The position numbers and the translations under genes were made by a program. DNA of 64,000 bases from Roseateles puraquae (GTDB lineage Bacteria; Pseudomonadota; Gammaproteobacteria; Burkholderiales; Burkholderiaceae_C). Below, in pieces: positions 36,416-46,349 of the stretch. Position 1 is the first letter of the stretch. Every line of letters begins with the position of its first letter. Below the pieces are notes generated by a model, which was not told the origin of the DNA, did no database searches, and saw nothing but the letters and a program-made list of their open reading frames with translations. Where the stretch lies: assembly GCF_002205845.1 (NCBI RefSeq), contig NZ_NISI01000007.1:186001-250000 (forward strand), written 5' to 3'.

Positions 36416-37732
36416 TCAGGCGCAGAAGCGGTTGAACAGGTTCTCCAGCACTTCCTGGCGGCCGGAGACGGGGGCGATGTCGGTGTTGCGCTCGAGCACC
36501 TCGTCGGCGAGCTCCGCCAGGCTGCGGCGGCCTTGGAGGATGGCCTGGCCTGGCTCGCTGTCCCAGCCGGCGTAGCGCTGGTCGACAGCAGCTTGGAGGC
36601 GACCGTCGTTGATCATCTTCTCGGCCACCAGCAGGGCCTGCGCGCAGACGTCCATGCCGCCGATGTGGCCGTGGAAGAGGTCGGCGGCGTCGATGCTCTG
36701 GCGGCGCACCTTGGCGTCGAAGTTCAGGCCGCCCGAGCCCAGGCCGCCGGCCTGCAGCACGTGGTACAGCGCCATGGCTGTCTCGGGCACGTTGTTGGGG
36801 AACTGGTCGGTGTCCCAGCCCAGCTGCGGGTCGCCGCGGTTCATGTCCAGGCTGCCGAGGATGCCGAGGGCGCCAGCCGTGGCGATCTCGTGCTCGAAGC
36901 TGTGGCCCGACAGCGTGGCGTGGTTGGCCTCGATGTTGACCTTGACTTCCTTCTCCAGGCCGTAGCGCACGAGGAAGCCGTAGACCGTGGCGGTGTCGAA
37001 GTCGTACTGGTGCTTGGACGGCTCGCGCGGCTTGGGCTCGATGAGGATGGTGCCCTTGAAGCCGATCTTGTGCTTGTACTCGACGACCAGGTTCAGGAAG
37101 CGGCCGAGCTGGTCCAGTTCCTGGCCCAGGCGGGTGTTCAGCAGCGTCTCGTAGCCCTCGCGGCCACCCCAGAGCACGTAGTTCTCGCCGCCGAGCTGCT
37201 TCGTGGCGTCCATGGCGTCGCGCACTTGCAGCGCGGCCATCTTGAAGATCTCGGGGTCGGGGTTGCTGGCCGCGCCGGACATGAAGCGGCGGTGGCTGAA
37301 CAGGTTGGCCGTGCCCCAGAGCAGCTTCACGCCGGTGGCCTGCTGCTTCTCGGCGAGCACGTCGACGATGCGGCGGAAGTTGTCCTGGCTCTCGCGCGGC
37401 GTCGCGCCCTCGGGGGCGACGTCACGGTCGTGGAAGCAGTAATAGGGCACGCCCAGCTTGCTGAAGAACTCGAAGGCCGCGTCGGCCTTGAGTTTGGCGA
37501 GTTCCATCGGGCTGCCGCCCTGGAACCACGGGCGCTCAAAGGTGGCGCCGCCGAAGGGGTCGAGGCCCGTCCAGACGAAGTTGTGCCAGTAGCAGGCGGC
37601 AAAGCGCAGGTGGTCTTCCATGCGCTTGCCCAGCACGAGGCGGTCTTTGTCGTAGTGCTTGAACGACAGCTCGTTGTCGCTGTCGGCGCCCTCGAAGCGG
37701 ATGGGCGGGATGTGTTGGAAGTAGGAGGTCAT
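36416..37732 (-). CDS. xylA: Xylose isomerase
   Basis: Converts D-xylose to D-xylulose in the cytoplasm. The 438-residue enzyme is of the long class II type. The catalytic His lies in [14 protein letters not shown], metal ligands in [16 protein letters not shown] and [17 protein letters not shown], and the [12 protein letters not shown] signature is intact. It lies 2 bp downstream of xylB, so xylR-xylB-xylA form one operon under the operator at 40474-40498. It consumes xylose released by the GH31 and GH39 enzymes of the locus. Confidence 0.97.
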   Translation of the reverse strand: MTSYFQHIPPIRFEGADSDNELSFKHYDKDRLVLGKRMEDHLRFAACYWHNFVWTGLDPFGGATFERPWFQGGSPMELAKLKADAAFEFFSKLGVPYYCFHDRDVAPEGATPRESQDNFRRIVDVLAEKQQATGVKLLWGTANLFSHRRFMSGAASNPDPEIFKMAALQVRDAMDATKQLGGENYVLWGGREGYETLLNTRLGQELDQLGRFLNLVVEYKHKIGFKGTILIEPKPREPSKHQYDFDTATVYGFLVRYGLEKEVKVNIEANHATLSGHSFEHEIATAGALGILGSLDMNRGDPQLGWDTDQFPNNVPETAMALYHVLQAGGLGSGGLNFDAKVRRQSIDAADLFHGHIGGMDVCAQALLVAEKMINDGRLQAAVDQRYAGWDSEPGQAILQGRRSLAELADEVLERNTDIAPVSGRQEVLENLFNRFCA

Positions 37733-37734
37733 GG

Positions 37735-39195
37735 TCAGGCACCGCGCAGACGGCGGTAGAGGTCACGAAAGCGCACCAGGCGCGGGGCCAGGCGGGCATG
37801 GCGTTGGGGATCGGGCGAGAACAGGGCAGCCACGGGCGGGCGGGTGCAGACGGTGTCGACGGCACCGCCACAGGCCAGCCAGCCGAGCCGTGCGGCACCC
37901 AGGGCGCCGCCGGCTTCGCTGCCGGTGTGCAGCACGATGTCCACTTGCAGTACATCGGCGATCAGCTGCGCCCAGAAGTGGCTGCGCGAGCCGCCGCCCA
38001 CGAGCGAGAGCTGGTGCACCTGGGTACCGGCAGCGCGCAGCGCGTCCAGCCCGTCGGCCAGGCCGAAGGCAACGCCTTCGAGCACGGCATAGGTGCAGTC
38101 GGCGCGGGTCGTCTGCGCGGTCAGGCCGTGGAAGACACCGGGCGCGAAGGGGTCGTTGTGCGGGGTGCGCTCGCCGGCGAGGTAGGGCAGGAAGAGGGGC
38201 GCGCCGGTCTCGCGGATGACTGCGCTGTCATTGCGCGCCAATTCGGCCAGCAGCGCGGCTTCATCGTGGCCCACGAGCTGGCTGAACCACTTGAAGCAGC
38301 TCGCCGCGGAGAGCATCACGCTCATCTGGTGCCAGCGGGTGGGCAGTGCATGGCAGAACGCATGCACCGCCGAGGCTGGGTTGGGCGAGAAGCGGTCGTT
38401 GACGACGAACAGCACGCCCGAGGTGCCCAGCGAGATGAAGCCGTCGCCGGGCCGGGTGGCGCCGATGCCGATGGCGCTGGCGGCGTTGTCGCCGGCGCCG
38501 CCGGCCACCACCACCTCGGGGCCCAGGCCCCAGGCGCGGGCCAGCTCGGGCTTGAGCACGCCGCTGGCCTGGTTGCTCTCCACCAGGCGCGGCATCTGCG
38601 CACGGGTCAGGCCGCAGGCGGCCAGCAGGTCGTCTGACCAGTCGCGGCGTGCAACATCCAGCCACAGCGTGCCGGCGGCGTCCGACGGGTCAGAGACCTT
38701 GTCGCCGGTGAGCTGCAGGCGCAGCCAGTCCTTGGGCAGCAGCACGCTGGCAACGCGGGCGAACGTTTCAGGCTCGTGCTGCTTCACCCAGAGCAGCTTT
38801 GGCGCGGTGAAGCCAGGCATGGCGAGGTTGCCGGCGATGGCGTGCAACCGCGGTGCTGCGGCGGTGAGCTGCTCGCATTGCGCGTGGCTGCGGCCGTCGT
38901 TCCAGAGGATGGCCGGGCGCAGGATGGCATCGCTGTCATCGAGCAACACGGCGCCATGCATCTGACCTGACAGGCCAATGCCGCGCACGGCCGCGAAGGC
39001 GGCGGGGTGGGCCGCGCGCAACTGCTGAACGGCCGCCTGCGTGGCCTGCCACCAGTCGTCAGAGTTCTGCTCGGACCACAGCGGCTGCGGGCTGGACAGC
39101 GACAGGGCGGCGCCCGCCGCACCCACGATCTGGCCACTGCCGTCGAGCAGCAGCAGCTTGACTTCGGACGTGCCGAGATCGATGCCGAGGAACAT
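37735..39195 (-). CDS. xylB: Xylulokinase
   Basis: A 486-residue FGGY-family kinase that phosphorylates D-xylulose to D-xylulose 5-phosphate, feeding the pentose phosphate pathway. N-terminal phosphate-binding [19 protein letters not shown], the substrate segment [13 protein letters not shown] and the C-terminal [16 protein letters not shown] are characteristic of XylB. Its start codon overlaps the xylR stop by one base (TGATG), so translation is coupled. It is cytoplasmic. Confidence 0.97.
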   Translation of the reverse strand: MFLGIDLGTSEVKLLLLDGSGQIVGAAGAALSLSSPQPLWSEQNSDDWWQATQAAVQQLRAAHPAAFAAVRGIGLSGQMHGAVLLDDSDAILRPAILWNDGRSHAQCEQLTAAAPRLHAIAGNLAMPGFTAPKLLWVKQHEPETFARVASVLLPKDWLRLQLTGDKVSDPSDAAGTLWLDVARRDWSDDLLAACGLTRAQMPRLVESNQASGVLKPELARAWGLGPEVVVAGGAGDNAASAIGIGATRPGDGFISLGTSGVLFVVNDRFSPNPASAVHAFCHALPTRWHQMSVMLSAASCFKWFSQLVGHDEAALLAELARNDSAVIRETGAPLFLPYLAGERTPHNDPFAPGVFHGLTAQTTRADCTYAVLEGVAFGLADGLDALRAAGTQVHQLSLVGGGSRSHFWAQLIADVLQVDIVLHTGSEAGGALGAARLGWLACGGAVDTVCTRPPVAALFSPDPQRHARLAPRLVRFRDLYRRLRGA

Positions 39196-40427
39196 CAGAG
39201 AGTCTCCTCCGCCTCGGCGGCCACGACGCTGGTGTCGGCCAGCGGCAGGGCGGGGCGGGTGAGTCGGTAGCGGGCCAGCGCGGCGGCGCCCACGGCCACG
39301 GCATTGGCACCGAAGCGGGAGATGCGCACGCTGGGCGGGGGCAGGCTGGCGGCGGCGGCGTAGTCCAGCAGGGTGTCCAGGGCCTGCTTCAGGAAGGGTT
39401 CGCCCAGCTCCACCACCGAGCCGCCGAGCACGATGGCGGCGGGGTCATAGGCGGTGGCGAGGTTTTGCAGCAGCACGCCGAGGTAGCGGCCGGCCGAGGC
39501 CACGGCCTTGACGGTTTCGGCGTCTTCGTCCACCAGATGGGCACGCACCTCACCGAGGGAGCGCAGGGCCGCGTCCTCACCGCTGCCGTGCAGCATGGCG
39601 CGGGTGGCGATCAACGCCTCGGCACAGCCGCGCCGGCCGCAGGAGCAGCGCGGGCCGTTCAGCTGCAGCACCATGTGGCCCACCTCGCCGGCAAAGCCGC
39701 GGCTGCCGGTGAGCAGCCGGTCGCCGACGATCACGCCGGCGCCCAGGCCTTGGTTGATGGACACGTACAGCAGCGGGTCAGAGGCCGGGGAGGGGTTGAA
39801 CTCCATCTCGCCGAGCGCCGCCACATCGGCTTCGTTCTGCAGATACAGCGGCACGCCGTCGAGTGAGGTGCCCAGAAGCTTCTCGCCGAGCAGTTCGCCG
39901 AAGGGGATGTCACGCCAGCCGAGGTTGGGCGCGAAGTGCAGCACGCCTCGGGCCTCGTTCACGCCGCCCGGCAGGCCCACGCCGATGCCCAGCACCTGCT
40001 GGTCGCCGTTCAACTGCTTGCGCAGCTTGAGCAAGGCCGTGGCCAGGATGGTGATGCAGGCGCGCACCGTGCGGCTGGCGCCGTAGTTGGCCACGGTGCA
40101 GGCCTTGACGTCGCCGGTCAGCGAGGTGGCCACGACGCGCACCGATTCGACGCCCACCTCGGCACCCAGCAGCAGCAGGCGGTCGGGGTCGATGAAGAGG
40201 GGCGTGGGGCGGCGGCCCAGGTCGCCCGTGGCGACGACTTCGCGCTCCACCAGCCAGCCTTCGCCGATCAGCTCGCGCACCAGGCCGCTGACAGTCGACT
40301 TGGTCAGGCCCACCGCGCCGGCGAGGTCCGCCCGCGACAGCCCCGGGTTGGCACAGAGGTGCCGCACCAGCGCCATGCGATTGATGACCTTGAGCAGCTG
40401 CTGGCTGCCGGCGGATTCGGCCTGCAT
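39195..40427 (-). CDS. xylR: ROK-family xylose repressor XylR
   Basis: A 410-residue repressor with an N-terminal winged helix-turn-helix (LSRADLAGAVGLTKSTVSGL, about residues 30-50) and a ROK sugar-binding domain. The ROK zinc motif CSCGRRGCAEAL and the sugar segment FAGEVGHMVLQL are intact. The start at 40427 has an AGGAG ribosome-binding site; the longer open frame upstream overlaps the divergent gene and is rejected. As the first gene of xylR-xylB-xylA it is probably autoregulated through the dyad between its promoter boxes, with xylose as inducer. The adjacent divergent halogenase-like gene may share that control. Confidence 0.93.
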   Translation of the reverse strand: MQAESAGSQQLLKVINRMALVRHLCANPGLSRADLAGAVGLTKSTVSGLVRELIGEGWLVEREVVATGDLGRRPTPLFIDPDRLLLLGAEVGVESVRVVATSLTGDVKACTVANYGASRTVRACITILATALLKLRKQLNGDQQVLGIGVGLPGGVNEARGVLHFAPNLGWRDIPFGELLGEKLLGTSLDGVPLYLQNEADVAALGEMEFNPSPASDPLLYVSINQGLGAGVIVGDRLLTGSRGFAGEVGHMVLQLNGPRCSCGRRGCAEALIATRAMLHGSGEDAALRSLGEVRAHLVDEDAETVKAVASAGRYLGVLLQNLATAYDPAAIVLGGSVVELGEPFLKQALDTLLDYAAAASLPPPSVRISRFGANAVAVGAAALARYRLTRPALPLADTSVVAAEAEETL

Positions 40428-40470
40428 GTGTCTCCTGTTGTGTTGGGTGCCATGACGGCTTTGTGAACTC

Positions 40471-40499
40471 ATATTAGTTCGGTCGCTGAACGAAGTAAA
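40471..40499 (-). promoter_or_regulatory. xylR-xylB-xylA promoter with embedded ROK operator
   Basis: On the minus strand TTTACT (40499-40494) and TAATAT (40476-40471) are spaced by 17 bp, a good sigma-70 arrangement. Between and overlapping them lies an interrupted dyad, TTAGTTCGGTC (40474-40484), GCT, GAACGAAGTAA (40488-40498), with 9 of 11 positions symmetric. Repressor bound here would block RNA polymerase. The halogenase-like gene on the plus strand starts 121 bp away and may be controlled by the same site. Confidence 0.7.
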
Positions 40500-40619
40500 T
40501 AGGGTGAAAGCACCTATCCGGCGCAGCCATGCCTCACCGAAGATCGCGCCGCGGCGCACCCTGCCACGTTTTGGGGCGCCGAGATCCAGACCTGCACCAC
40601 GCCCGCACACGCCCACGCC

Positions 40620-42143
40620 ATGTCTGACCCGTCCATCCGCAAGATCGTCATCGTCGGCGGCGGCACTGCCGGCTGGATGACGGCGGCGCCACTGGCCCAG
40701 CGCTTCCAGCAGGCCGGGCCTCACGGCTGCGAGGTCGTGCTGGTGGAGTCGCCGGACATCGGCACCATCGGCGTGGGTGAGGCCACGTTGCCGCCGATCC
40801 GGGCCTACAACCGAACCCTGGGCCTGGACGGCGCCGACTTCGTGCGGCGCACGCAGGGCAGCTTCAAGCTCGGCATCGAGTTCCGCGACTGGGGCCGCGT
40901 CGGCCATCGCTTCTTCCATGGCTTTGGCGATTTCGGCCCCGCCATCGAGAATCGCTCGCCCTGGCAGCACTGGCTGCGGCTGTCGCGCATCGTCGATGGC
41001 CTGCCGGGTTACGAGGATTGGTCCACGTCGACCGTCATGGCGCGGGGCCATCGCTTCACGCCGCCGGTGGAGGGGCCACCGTCGGCCGCCAACGCCTACT
41101 CCTTTGCCTATCACTTCGACGCTGGCCTGTACGCGGCCTACCTGCGGGAGTACGCGCTGGCCCGCGGCGCACAGCGCGTCGAGGGCCTGATCGTCGACGT
41201 CGAGCTGCGCCCCGAGGACGGCTTCGTCAGCGCCATCCGGCTGGCGGACGGCCGGCGCATCGACGGCGACCTCTTCATCGACTGCTCGGGCTTTCGCGCC
41301 CTGCTCATCGGTGGCGCGATGCAAAGCCCCTTCGAGGACTGGAGCGCGCTGCTGCCCTGCAACAGCGCCCAGGCCGTGCCGAGCGCGCGCGTGGAGCCAC
41401 TGACGCCCTACACCACCTCCACCGCCAAGGCCGCCGGCTGGCAGTGGCGCATTCCGCTGCAGCACCGCACCGGCAATGGCCACGTGTATTGCAGCCACTT
41501 CATCAGCGACGACGAAGCCGCGGCCACGCTGCTGGCGGGGCTGGACAGCCCGGCGCTGGACACCCCGCGCCAGCTGCGCTTCACCACCGGCCGGCGCAAG
41601 GCGGGCTGGGTCAAGAACGTGGTGGCCATCGGCCTGGCGGGTGGCTTCCTGGAGCCGCTGGAGTCGACCAGCATCCAGCTCATCATGGACGGCGTCGGCC
41701 GGCTGCTGCAGTTTTTCCCTGACCGCAGCTTCAAGCCGCATCTGGCCGCCGAGTTCAACCGCCGCATGAGCGTGCAGTACGAGTCCATCCGCGACTTCAT
41801 CGTGCTGCATTACAAGCTGACCGAGCGGCGCGATTCGGAGCTGTGGCGCTACTGCGCCGCCATGCCCATCCCCGACACGCTGGCCCACCAGATCGAGCTC
41901 TTCCGCGAGGCTGGCCGTGTGGCTGTCCTTGACCCGGACGGTTTTGCGGAGCCCTCGTGGGTGTCCCTCTTCCTGGGGCTGGGCCTGGTGCCCGAGCGTT
42001 ACGACCCCTTCGTCGACCACATCGACCCCGAGGCCCTGCTGCAGCACTTCGCCCGGCTGCGCCAGGCCATTGCACAGACGGCCGCCGGCATGCCGCGGCA
42101 TGCCGACTACATCCGCCAGCACTGCCTGGCGCCGAGCGCTTGA
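40620..42143 (+). CDS. Flavin-dependent tryptophan halogenase-like protein 1
   Basis: A 507-residue cytoplasmic flavoprotein of the tryptophan halogenase family. It has the FAD-binding GGGTAGWM near the N-terminus, the putative catalytic Lys in SFKLGIEFRDW and the halogenase motif W-x-W-x-I-P (GWQWRIPLQHR). Proteins of this type halogenate indoles in known cases, but many are encoded beside carbohydrate TonB-receptor loci and their natural substrate there is unknown. It is divergent from xylR and heads a plus-strand run with GH31 and GH9. It is about as long as its two relatives at 50.8 and 54.1 kb. Confidence 0.88.
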   Translation: MSDPSIRKIVIVGGGTAGWMTAAPLAQRFQQAGPHGCEVVLVESPDIGTIGVGEATLPPIRAYNRTLGLDGADFVRRTQGSFKLGIEFRDWGRVGHRFFHGFGDFGPAIENRSPWQHWLRLSRIVDGLPGYEDWSTSTVMARGHRFTPPVEGPPSAANAYSFAYHFDAGLYAAYLREYALARGAQRVEGLIVDVELRPEDGFVSAIRLADGRRIDGDLFIDCSGFRALLIGGAMQSPFEDWSALLPCNSAQAVPSARVEPLTPYTTSTAKAAGWQWRIPLQHRTGNGHVYCSHFISDDEAAATLLAGLDSPALDTPRQLRFTTGRRKAGWVKNVVAIGLAGGFLEPLESTSIQLIMDGVGRLLQFFPDRSFKPHLAAEFNRRMSVQYESIRDFIVLHYKLTERRDSELWRYCAAMPIPDTLAHQIELFREAGRVAVLDPDGFAEPSWVSLFLGLGLVPERYDPFVDHIDPEALLQHFARLRQAIAQTAAGMPRHADYIRQHCLAPSA

Positions 42144-42157
42144 CATGAAATCCCACG

Positions 42158-42237
42158 AACAAAGCCACAGAGGCACAGAGACACAGAGGAGGACGGCGCA
42201 TGCCCTCTCTGTGCCTCTGTGTCTCTGTGGCTGTGTT
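42158..42237. repeat. Palindromic repeat, copy 2, between halogenase 1 and GH31 genes
   Basis: Inverted arms of about 32 bp made of CACAGAG units (42158-42189 against 42205-42237; right arm ends CTCTGTGGCTGTGTTT), separated by a short loop. The arms match copy 1 at 29168-29252 almost base for base in their outer 20 bp. It starts 15 bp after the halogenase stop, so it could serve as a 3' processing or termination structure, but it has the character of a mobile dispersed palindrome. Confidence 0.85.
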
Positions 42238-42342
42238 TGCCACCGGTGATGAGGCCGACTGCCGGACTCGACACCGACACGAACAACGCCGTGCAGGCCT
42301 TCTCCAAGCCTGCTCGACCACGGAGACAACAAGGATCGATTC

Positions 42343-44616
42343 ATGAAGTTCACTGACGGACAGTGGATGCTTCAACCGGGCGTCGCCGCGCATTACGCGG
42401 CCGAGGCCTATGAGGTGGAAGCCCACGCCGACCGACTGGTCGTGCTCGCCACGACCCGACCCATCAAGCACCGCGGCGACACGCTGCAGGGCCCCACGCT
42501 GACCGTCACGCTCAGCTCGCCACTGCCGGGCGTCATCCGGGTGAGCGTGACCCACTACACCGCGTCCAGCGCGCCGCGCCTGCACATCCCGATGGTGGGC
42601 GCCACGCAGGCGCCGGTGCAGATCACCGAGACCGACACCCACGCCACGCTGACCTCCGGCGCGATCTCGGTGGATGTGAAGAAGGGCGAAGGCTGGAGCC
42701 TCACCTTCCGCGAGGGCAGCCGCATCCTGACCAAGAGCGACTGGCGCGGCCTGGGCTACATCCAGTGGGGGCCCAAGGGCAACCATGTGCACGAGCAGCT
42801 GAGCCTGGCGGTGGGCGAGAACGTCTACGGCCTGGGCGAGCGCTTCACCGCGTGGGTGAAGAACGGCCAGGTGGTCGAGAACACCAACAAGGACGGCGGC
42901 ACGGCCTGCGAGCAGGCCTACAAGAACGTGCCCTTCTACCTGACCAACCGGGGCTACGGCGTGCTGGTGAACGAGGCCGGCCCGGTGTCTTTCGAGGTGG
43001 CCTCGGAGAAGGTGGCGCGCGTGCAGTTCAGCCGCGAGGGCGAGAGCCTGGACTACTGCGTGATTGCCGGTCCCAGCCCCAAGGATGTCGTGTCCCGGCT
43101 GACAGCGCTGACAGGCCGCGCCCCGCTGCCGCCGGCCTGGAGCTTCGGGCTGTGGATGACGACCTCGTTCACCACCCAGTACGACGAAGCCACAGCCACG
43201 CACTTCATCGACGAGATGGCGCGGCGCGAGCTGCCGCTGTCGGTCTTCCACTTCGACTGCTTCTGGATGCGCGAGTTCCAGTGGTGCGACTTCCAGTGGG
43301 ACCCGCGCGGTTTCCCCGAGCCCGAGGCCATGCTCCAGCGGCTGCATGCCAAGGGCCTGAAGATCAGCCTCTGGATCAACCCCTACGTGGCGCAAAAGTC
43401 GCCGCTTTTCGCCGAGGGCGTGCGGGAGGGCTACTTCATTAAGAGGACCAACGGCCTGACCTTCCAGACCGACCTCTGGCAGCCCGGCATGGCCATCGTC
43501 GACTTCACCAACCCGGCGGCCAAGGCCTGGTACCAGGGCCATCTGCGCCGCCTGCTGGCCACCGGCGCGGACTGCTTCAAGACCGACTTCGGCGAACGCA
43601 TCCCGAGCGAGGGCGTGCAGTACTTTGACGGCTCCGACCCCGTCGAGATGCACAACCTCTACGCGCTGCACTACAACGAAGCCGTGTTCGAGCTGCTGCA
43701 GGAAGTGCAGGGCCGCGACGCCATCGTGTTCGCGCGCTCCACCTATGCCTCGGGCCAGCGCTTCCCGGTGCACTGGGGCGGCGACTGCTGGAGCACCTTC
43801 GAGTCGATGGCCGAGAGCCTGCGCGGCGGCCTGTCGCTCACGGCCTGCGGCTTTGCGTTCTGGAGCCACGACATCGGTGGCTTCGAAGGCAAGCCGCCGC
43901 CGGCCGTCTACAAGCGCTGGATCCAGTTCGGCCTGATGTCTTCGCACAGCCGCCTGCACGGCAGCAGCAGCTACCGGGTGCCATGGCTGGTCGACGAAGA
44001 AAGCTGCGACGTGCTGCGCGTGTTCACCCGGCTCAAGCACCAACTGATGCCCTACCTCTACGCCACCGCGCAGGAGGCCTCGCAGACCGGCGTGCCGGTG
44101 ATGCGGGCCATGGTGCTGGAACACCCGGACGACCCTGCCTGCGCGACGCTGGACCGCCAGTACCAGCTGGGCGGCAGCCTGCTGGTGGCGCCGGTGTTTA
44201 CCGAGAGCGGTGAGGTGGATGTCTACCTGCCTACGGGCACCTGGACGCATCTGCTGTCGGGCGAAAAGAAGGCGGGTGGCCGCTGGCATCGCGAGACGCA
44301 TGGCTTCCTGTCCATGCCGTTGTATGCGGCACCGGGCAGCGTCATCGCCTGGGGTGCGGAGACCGAGAAGCCCGACTACGACTACGCCCGCGGCACGGTG
44401 CTGCGCGTGTTCGAGCTGGCCGACGGTGCGAGTGCGGCCTTCACGGTGGTGGGCGTAGACGGCGCGGTGGCGGCGCGTGGCACGGTCAGCCGCCGCGGCG
44501 CGGCCTACACCGCCGAGGTGGCCGAAGGCGCGCTGCACGACTGGGCGATCGAGGTCGACGGCCATCGCAGCCCGGTGCTGGCCAGCGGTGCGCGCCTGAA
44601 CTGGACGCCGGCATGA
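42343..44616 (+). CDS. GH31 alpha-xylosidase
   Basis: A 757-residue retaining alpha-glycosidase without signal peptide, so cytoplasmic. The nucleophile Asp is in DCFKTDFGERIPSEG, the arrangement that distinguishes YicI-type alpha-xylosidases from alpha-glucosidases. The acid/base Asp is in FWSHDIGGFEG. The N-terminal beta domain (about 1-250) and C-terminal beta domains are of normal length. It would remove alpha-1,6-xylose from imported xyloglucan oligosaccharides. An AAGGA ribosome-binding site precedes the start, and the stop overlaps GH9 (ATGA). Confidence 0.94.
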   Translation: MKFTDGQWMLQPGVAAHYAAEAYEVEAHADRLVVLATTRPIKHRGDTLQGPTLTVTLSSPLPGVIRVSVTHYTASSAPRLHIPMVGATQAPVQITETDTHATLTSGAISVDVKKGEGWSLTFREGSRILTKSDWRGLGYIQWGPKGNHVHEQLSLAVGENVYGLGERFTAWVKNGQVVENTNKDGGTACEQAYKNVPFYLTNRGYGVLVNEAGPVSFEVASEKVARVQFSREGESLDYCVIAGPSPKDVVSRLTALTGRAPLPPAWSFGLWMTTSFTTQYDEATATHFIDEMARRELPLSVFHFDCFWMREFQWCDFQWDPRGFPEPEAMLQRLHAKGLKISLWINPYVAQKSPLFAEGVREGYFIKRTNGLTFQTDLWQPGMAIVDFTNPAAKAWYQGHLRRLLATGADCFKTDFGERIPSEGVQYFDGSDPVEMHNLYALHYNEAVFELLQEVQGRDAIVFARSTYASGQRFPVHWGGDCWSTFESMAESLRGGLSLTACGFAFWSHDIGGFEGKPPPAVYKRWIQFGLMSSHSRLHGSSSYRVPWLVDEESCDVLRVFTRLKHQLMPYLYATAQEASQTGVPVMRAMVLEHPDDPACATLDRQYQLGGSLLVAPVFTESGEVDVYLPTGTWTHLLSGEKKAGGRWHRETHGFLSMPLYAAPGSVIAWGAETEKPDYDYARGTVLRVFELADGASAAFTVVGVDGAVAARGTVSRRGAAYTAEVAEGALHDWAIEVDGHRSPVLASGARLNWTPA

Positions 44617-46349
44617 AGCGCGGCCTGCTGTGGTCGCTGCTGTTGACAGCGGCCGGCGCGGCGTGGGCGGATGCCGGCATCGCGGTCAACCAGGTGGGCT
44701 ACCTGCCAGGCGCGACCAAGGTGGCGGCGGCCCCGGCCGCCCCGGCCATGAAGGCGGCAGGCTTCCAGGTGGTCGACGCCCGCAGCGGTCGCGTGGTGCT
44801 GCGCGGGCGCCTCGGCGCACCCGCGCTGTGGGCGCCTGCCGGCAGCGAGGTGCGGCTGATGGACTTCTCCGCGCTGACACGGCCCGGCCAGTACCAGATC
44901 CGCGTGGCCGGCCTGCCGGACTCGCCCACCTTCACGGTTGCGCCCGATGCCTATGCCGCGCTCAACGCCGCGGCGATCAAGGCCTTCTACTTCAACCGGG
45001 CCAGCACGCCGCTGCTGCCCGAGCATGCGGGTCGCTGGGCGCGCGCCGCGGGCCACCCCGACGACGAGGTGCGCGTGCATGCCTCGGCCGCCGGGCCCGG
45101 TCGGCCGGAAGGCACGGTCATCCGCGCGCCCAAGGGCTGGTACGACGCCGGTGACTACAACAAGTACATCGTCAACTCCGGCATCACGGTCTACACGCTG
45201 CTGGCGGCGTGGGAGCATTTCCCCGAGGTGTTCAAGGCGCAGCGGCTGAACATTCCGGAAAGCGGCAACGGCCTGCCCGACCTGATCGACGAGGTGCTGT
45301 GGAACCTCGAATGGATGCTGGACATGCAGGACCCGGCGGACGGCGGGGTCTACCACAAGCTCACCAACCAGGGCTTCGACGGCGTGGTGATGCCGGCCGA
45401 CGCGCGCGGTGAGCGCTATGTGGTGCAGAAGTCGACCGCGGCGACCCTGGATTTCGCGGCCGTCATGGCGCAGGCCAGCCGCGTGTTCTCTGCCTTCGAA
45501 GCCCAGCGGCCCGGGCTGTCGCAGCGCATGCTCGTCGCCGCCCGCCGGGCCTGGACCTGGGCGCAGCAGCATCCCGCCGAGATCTATCGCCAGCCGCCCG
45601 ACATCCGCACCGGCGGGTACGACGACAACCAACTGGCTGACGAGTTCGCCTGGTCCGGCACCGAACTCTGGCTGGCCACGGGTGAAGCGAGCTACCGGCC
45701 CGACCTCGCCCAGCTCACGATCAGCACCCCTGGCTGGGCGGATGTGAAGGGCCTGCTGTGGGTAACCCTAGGCGCGCATCTCGACAAACTCGGGGAAAAT
45801 GACAGCGTTGTCGTCAAAGCCCGCCTCATGACCTTCGCGCAAGAACAGATCGCCCTCTGGCAGGCCTCGGCCTACCGGCTCGGCGTGCGCCCGGAGGACT
45901 TCGGCTGGGGCAGCAACTCGGAGCTGCTGAACCGCGCGCTGATGCTGCTGCAGGCCTATCGCCTGGACCGGCAACCCCGGCTGCTGGCTGCGGCGCAGTC
46001 GCTGTTCGACCATGTGCTGGGACGCAATCCGCTCGGCCAGAGCTACGTCACCGGCTTCGGCACCCATCCGCCGATGCACCCGCACCACCGGCCTTCCGAG
46101 GCCGATGGCGTGGAGGCGCCGGTGCCCGGCTTCCTGGTGGGCGGCCCCAACCCCGGCCAGCAGGACCAAAAGGGCTGCCCGGTGCCCTATGCCTCGAAGC
46201 AGCCGGCGCTGTCCTACCTCGATCACTTCTGCAGTTATGCGAGCAACGAGGTGGCGATCAACTGGAATGCGCCGCTGGTCTATGTGTCGGCCGCGCTGCA
46301 GGCCCTGACACCTGCGCTGCCCCCCCAAAAAGCCACGGAGACTCCATGA
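44613..46349 (+). CDS. Secreted GH9 endoglucanase-like enzyme
   Basis: A 578-residue inverting glycosidase with a signal peptide (about 1-20), an Ig-like N-terminal domain (to about 110) and a GH9 (alpha/alpha)6 barrel. The base Asp pair is in KGWYDAGDYNKYIVNSG and the acid Glu in SYASNEVAINWNAPL; the FGTHPPMHPHHR segment is also typical. It acts on beta-1,4-glucan, either endo on cellulose/xyloglucan or exo on oligosaccharides, as Ig-GH9 forms do. It is translationally coupled to GH31 upstream and to the transporter gene downstream by ATGA overlaps. Confidence 0.92.
   Translation: MKRGLLWSLLLTAAGAAWADAGIAVNQVGYLPGATKVAAAPAAPAMKAAGFQVVDARSGRVVLRGRLGAPALWAPAGSEVRLMDFSALTRPGQYQIRVAGLPDSPTFTVAPDAYAALNAAAIKAFYFNRASTPLLPEHAGRWARAAGHPDDEVRVHASAAGPGRPEGTVIRAPKGWYDAGDYNKYIVNSGITVYTLLAAWEHFPEVFKAQRLNIPESGNGLPDLIDEVLWNLEWMLDMQDPADGGVYHKLTNQGFDGVVMPADARGERYVVQKSTAATLDFAAVMAQASRVFSAFEAQRPGLSQRMLVAARRAWTWAQQHPAEIYRQPPDIRTGGYDDNQLADEFAWSGTELWLATGEASYRPDLAQLTISTPGWADVKGLLWVTLGAHLDKLGENDSVVVKARLMTFAQEQIALWQASAYRLGVRPEDFGWGSNSELLNRALMLLQAYRLDRQPRLLAAAQSLFDHVLGRNPLGQSYVTGFGTHPPMHPHHRPSEADGVEAPVPGFLVGGPNPGQQDQKGCPVPYASKQPALSYLDHFCSYASNEVAINWNAPLVYVSAALQALTPALPPQKATETP

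Noticed and set aside
39195-42353. 1052-codon frame suggesting a giant XylR fusion
   Set aside because: The extension is antisense to the halogenase gene; XylR starts at 40427 with AGGAG in front.
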